NCBI GenBank assembly: GCA_002319795.1
Contig: DCFU01000031.1
Coordinates: forward strand, 98,700 to 162,699
Direction: 5' to 3'
Source: Megamonas sp. UBA1796
Lineage (GTDB): Bacteria; Bacillota; Negativicutes; Selenomonadales; Selenomonadaceae
Length of the DNA stretch: 64,000 bases
The notes under the pieces are model-generated. The model was not told the DNA's origin, did no database searches, and saw only the letters and a list, made by a program, of their open reading frames with translations. The translations under genes and the position numbers were made by a program. This document shows, in pieces, positions 61,251-64,000 of the stretch (position 1 is the stretch's first letter; the number at the start of each line of letters is the position of its first letter).

Positions 61251-62738
61251 ATGTTGCAAGTTAGCGTTTTGTGGAAAAACCATAGAATATGTGTTCCTGT
61301 GAAAAAAAATACGCTTGTATCGGAAGCTTTGCTGGCGATGAAAGTGCCTGTTCCTATGCCATGCAGTGGGAAACATCTCTGTGGCAAATGCCGTGTCTGG
61401 GTATCGGGGGAAGTTAATGGGGTTTCACCGCAAGAGAATGCGCTTTTGGGAGATGCTGCGCTGGCAGAGGGAATCCGTCTCGCCTGCTTTTGTAGAATCG
61501 AGGGAGATTCCCTAATAAGACCGGTCTTCTCGCAAGCGGACATTCTAACGTGGGTGAAAATACCTTCCTTTTTATATACGGGAACAGGCGCAGGGGTTGC
61601 CTGTGATATTGGTACTACCACGATAGCTGTCCGGCTATATGAATGTTCTACTGGAACACTCTTGGCAGAAGGGGCGGAGGAAAATAATCAGCGTGCCTAT
61701 GGAGCTGATGTGATTTCGAGAATACAGGCATGCCATGCATATGGGACAAGGAAATTATCGGAGGTTGTTTTCCGGCAAATTGAAGATATGGTCGGTCAAA
61801 TAATGACAAAAAGTGGTATTCGGGAAATTTCTGCGGGAGTGCTTACTGGGAATACTACGATGCTGCATATTTTTGAAGGCCTTGACCCGCATGCTTTGGC
61901 AGCAGCGCCGTTTTTGATGCAATCTGCTTTTGGGAGTGTTTCTGCCAGAAGGATTGATTCTGCGGATATGTATTTGCCCCCATGCATAGGCGCTTATGTG
62001 GGTGCAGATACCGTATGTGCAGTATTAGCTGCTGGGATGACGGAACAAAAGGGCATCAGCCTGCTGGTGGATCTTGGGACAAATGGTGAGATCGTTTTGT
62101 GTAAGGATGGAAAATTCATTTGTTGTGCTGTGGCGGCTGGTCCTGCATTTGAAGGTGTTGGCCTGCATTCAGGTATGTCTGCTTCATATGGTGCAATTTA
62201 TAAAGCTCATACAGATGAAGGAAAAGTAAGCGTTGAAATCATTGGCAACGGGGTCAAGGCGGCAGGTATTTGTGGCTCTGGCATTATTGACTTATTGCAC
62301 GTAATGAAGAACCTTGGGGTTTTAGATGAAAGTGGTTATTTAGAAAAAGAATTTTCTGTGGGAACATATGCCGAAGTGTGTATAACGCCGGAAGATGTTC
62401 GTAAGATTCAGTTAGCAAAAGCAGCGGTATGTGCAGGGATTTACACTTTATTAAATGAGGAAAACGTAATGCCTGAAGAAGTCGAGCGCTTTTATGTAGC
62501 CGGTGGTTTTGGTGCAAGTTTGAACCCGGTTTCGGCGGCGGCTATAGGGCTGTTTCCGGAAGCTCTGAAGGATAAGATTTCTTTTATAGGGAATGGTGCG
62601 CTGGGTGGTGCGGTCATGATTTTACTGAATAGTAAAATGAAGAGCATGGCGGAGGATATAGTAAAAAATTCCCGGGAGCTAGAACTTTCAAGGAGTGCAT
62701 TTTTCATGGATAAATATATTGAGTGCATGGGATTTTGA
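61251..62738 (+). CDS. RACo-like corrinoid activation protein
   Basis: 495 residues counted from the ATG at 61251, which has GGAGA 5 bases upstream. The N-terminal 90 residues are a [2Fe-2S] ferredoxin-like domain (CSGKHLCGKC near 38-47 and LACFC near 82). From about 115 an ASKHA-type ATPase begins (CDIGTTTIAVRLYE), with LVDLGTNGEIVL, AAGPAFEGVGLHSGM and YVAGGFGASLNP. Such proteins use ATP to reduce inactive cob(II)amide to the active cob(I) form. It completes the set of methyltransferase, carrier and activator. The 163-base gap after it holds no gene that I can support. Confidence 0.9.
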   Translation: MLQVSVLWKNHRICVPVKKNTLVSEALLAMKVPVPMPCSGKHLCGKCRVWVSGEVNGVSPQENALLGDAALAEGIRLACFCRIEGDSLIRPVFSQADILTWVKIPSFLYTGTGAGVACDIGTTTIAVRLYECSTGTLLAEGAEENNQRAYGADVISRIQACHAYGTRKLSEVVFRQIEDMVGQIMTKSGIREISAGVLTGNTTMLHIFEGLDPHALAAAPFLMQSAFGSVSARRIDSADMYLPPCIGAYVGADTVCAVLAAGMTEQKGISLLVDLGTNGEIVLCKDGKFICCAVAAGPAFEGVGLHSGMSASYGAIYKAHTDEGKVSVEIIGNGVKAAGICGSGIIDLLHVMKNLGVLDESGYLEKEFSVGTYAEVCITPEDVRKIQLAKAAVCAGIYTLLNEENVMPEEVERFYVAGGFGASLNPVSAAAIGLFPEALKDKISFIGNGALGGAVMILLNSKMKSMAEDIVKNSRELELSRSAFFMDKYIECMGF

Positions 62739-62901
62739 AAGTTGATAAAGCTGAGCATTTACTAATAAAGATTTTATGGAAGTATACTTCGAGCAGCTTT
62801 TACCGGATTTTTATGGAAGAACCATATGAAAAATAAGATGCCATAACGTGATCTTAGGCGTGATTTAGGGATGGAAGAAATTGAAGAAGGACGGATGGGC
62901 A

Positions 62902-63357
62902 ATGTTTATTGAAGAATTAGTGGCAAAAGAGAGAGTTCAATTTTATGAAGAGTTCAGTTCATGGGAAGAAGCAATCATGGCATCGTTTAAACCATTGCTG
63001 GCAGATGGTTCCATTACAGGTGCTTATGTCGATTCGGTCATACATTGTGTGACAAAATATGGTCCATATATTGTTTTTGCACCTGATATAGCTATGCCAC
63101 ATGCGCAGGAAAATGCTGAAGGAGTCCGGCAAAATGCGATTAGTTTTATGAAGGTGGAAAAACCGGTAGAGTTTGAAAAGGGAAATCGGGAGAAAGATGC
63201 ACGGTTGTTCTTTTCTTTAGCGTCTGCCAACCACGATATCCATTTGGAAAACATGCAGAAATTGGCAGAAATTCTTTTAAAAGATGGAGTTATTGCTGCT
63301 TTACTGGAGGCACATGATGCAGATGATTTATTGGCGATAGAAAAAAGATTCTTTTGA
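62902..63357 (+). CDS. PTS IIA component, ascorbate type (UlaC-like)
   Basis: 151 residues from the ATG at 62902. It matches the UlaC/fructose-mannitol IIA fold, with the phosphorylated histidine in APDIAMPHAQ near residue 63 and a start that lines up with E. coli UlaC. It passes phosphate from HPr to the IIB component, which is not in the window. The position just before the IIC gene supports an ascorbate-like PTS. Confidence 0.88.
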   Translation: MFIEELVAKERVQFYEEFSSWEEAIMASFKPLLADGSITGAYVDSVIHCVTKYGPYIVFAPDIAMPHAQENAEGVRQNAISFMKVEKPVEFEKGNREKDARLFFSLASANHDIHLENMQKLAEILLKDGVIAALLEAHDADDLLAIEKRFF

Positions 63358-63454
63358 AGATTGAACAATCGTAAGATTTGAAATCAATGGAATGTATTAT
63401 TCTGGCAATCGTCTTATATATAAGAGTATTTTATTATATAGGGGAGAGATTTAT

Positions 63455-64000
63455 ATGGATTTTTATATGGATTTGTTTTTTAAACAAATTTTTGGACAAC
63501 CATTTTTACTGATGGCTATTGTTGTATTCATTGGTTATATAGCCATGAAACAGCCAATCAGCAAGGCACTTTCCGGTTCGCTGAAAGCGGCTATAGGCAT
63601 TTTGATCATGGGCATGGGCTCGGGGGCATTGATTGTCAACTTCGGGAAGTTACTGAAAGCGTTGCAGGATTCCACGGGAATACAGGGCGCCGGACTTAAT
63701 ACGTATCCTACGATGATGAACGCTTATGAGAAAATGGAAGCAGTACTGGGAGCGGGAACCGGAGCATCTTGGGGAATTTATACTTTACTGGGAGCATTTG
63801 TATTCAATTTATTATTGGTTGCATTACGTAAATATACCAAGATACGTGCAGTGTTTTTGACGGGGAATGTAATGATTGTACAAGCCGGAATATCTACCTA
63901 TATTGTTTGGCGTTTCTTAGGACTGGATATGCTGCCGACGGTTTTGATTGCTGCTGTGGTAACTGCACTTTATTGGGGGATTATGTCAACTTTATTGATC
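63455..64000 (+). CDS. PTS IIC component, ascorbate type (UlaA-like), 5' part
   Basis: The first 182 codons of a membrane protein that runs off the right edge. The ATG at 63455 follows GGGGAGAG at 63441-63448. The sequence opens MDFYMDLFFKQIFGQPFLLM and shows several hydrophobic segments with KALSGSLKAAIGILIMGMGSG, typical of the UlaA/SgaT family of PTS carriers, whose fold differs from that of glucose-type IIC. It imports and phosphorylates L-ascorbate or a related compound together with IIA and an unseen IIB. Confidence 0.88.
   Translation, partial: MDFYMDLFFKQIFGQPFLLMAIVVFIGYIAMKQPISKALSGSLKAAIGILIMGMGSGALIVNFGKLLKALQDSTGIQGAGLNTYPTMMNAYEKMEAVLGAGTGASWGIYTLLGAFVFNLLLVALRKYTKIRAVFLTGNVMIVQAGISTYIVWRFLGLDMLPTVLIAAVVTALYWGIMSTLLI

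Overview
The window reads as chromosome of an anaerobic, probably motile, Gram-negative-type Firmicute of the Negativicutes (Selenomonas/Mitsuokella group). The main clues are two secreted protein-tyrosine-phosphatase-like phytases, one of them tandemly duplicated as in Mitsuokella and Selenomonas, two chemoreceptors, and fermentative, anaerobe-style metabolism (corrinoid methyl transfer, a molybdenum hydroxylase, ECF and PTS transport). The genus is an inference; no rRNA is present.

Left edge (1-4366): two overlapping ECF-type ABC ATPases, an AmmeMemoRadiSam-like radical SAM protein and an unrecognised protein form one tightly overlapped operon. A one-component regulator with an excisionase-like HTH and a molybdate-binding-like domain follows.

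Phytate/inositol region (4511-21631): myo-inositol 2-dehydrogenase and an AraC regulator on the minus strand diverge from a plus-strand series. That series has an organophosphate:phosphate antiporter, two giant paralogous cytoplasmic metallophosphoesterases with a LamG-like domain, a PHP phosphoesterase between them, a Tat-exported HD-domain protein, two secreted PTP-like phytases and a chemoreceptor. Together they suggest a route from extracytoplasmic phytate trimming, through import of partly dephosphorylated products, to cytoplasmic dephosphorylation and inositol oxidation.

Middle (21697-38273): an XRE regulator with repeated operators, an EAL protein, a TetR/MFS drug-efflux pair, an HD hydrolase, a riboflavin ECF S component, a repeat-containing secreted protein, and an acyl-CoA synthetase/PHP pair. 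An accessory-looking stretch follows: MerR, amidohydrolase, DHA2 efflux pump, XRE-cupin/DMT pair, and a DUF134-NifX protein with an apparent ATA start. Then come a LysR regulator, tRNA-Val(GAC) and a small membrane protein.

Sugar module (38426-45726): a FadR-type regulator, a complete ABC sugar importer, a split transketolase, a cupin and a UgpC-type ATPase. A cluster of three perfect DnaA boxes follows at 45804-45875.

Molybdenum hydroxylase region (46009-54290): a receptor-like tandem solute-binding protein without an output domain, a DUF2971 protein, a MocA-like domain fused to a ModE-like HTH with its catalytic residues lost, and a three-subunit xanthine dehydrogenase family enzyme. A cupin/MarR pair sharing an operator closes the region.

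Right edge (54428-64000): a chemoreceptor fused to an apparently cytoplasmic PhnD-like domain, then a DeoR/UlaR-type regulator divergent from ulaG. Between ulaG and the ascorbate-type PTS genes (IIA, IIC) lies a corrinoid methyl-transfer set: a UroD/MtaA-family methyltransferase, a corrinoid protein, a DUF1638 protein and a RACo-like corrinoid activator. This ascorbate-PTS/corrinoid combination is the most unusual arrangement in the window.
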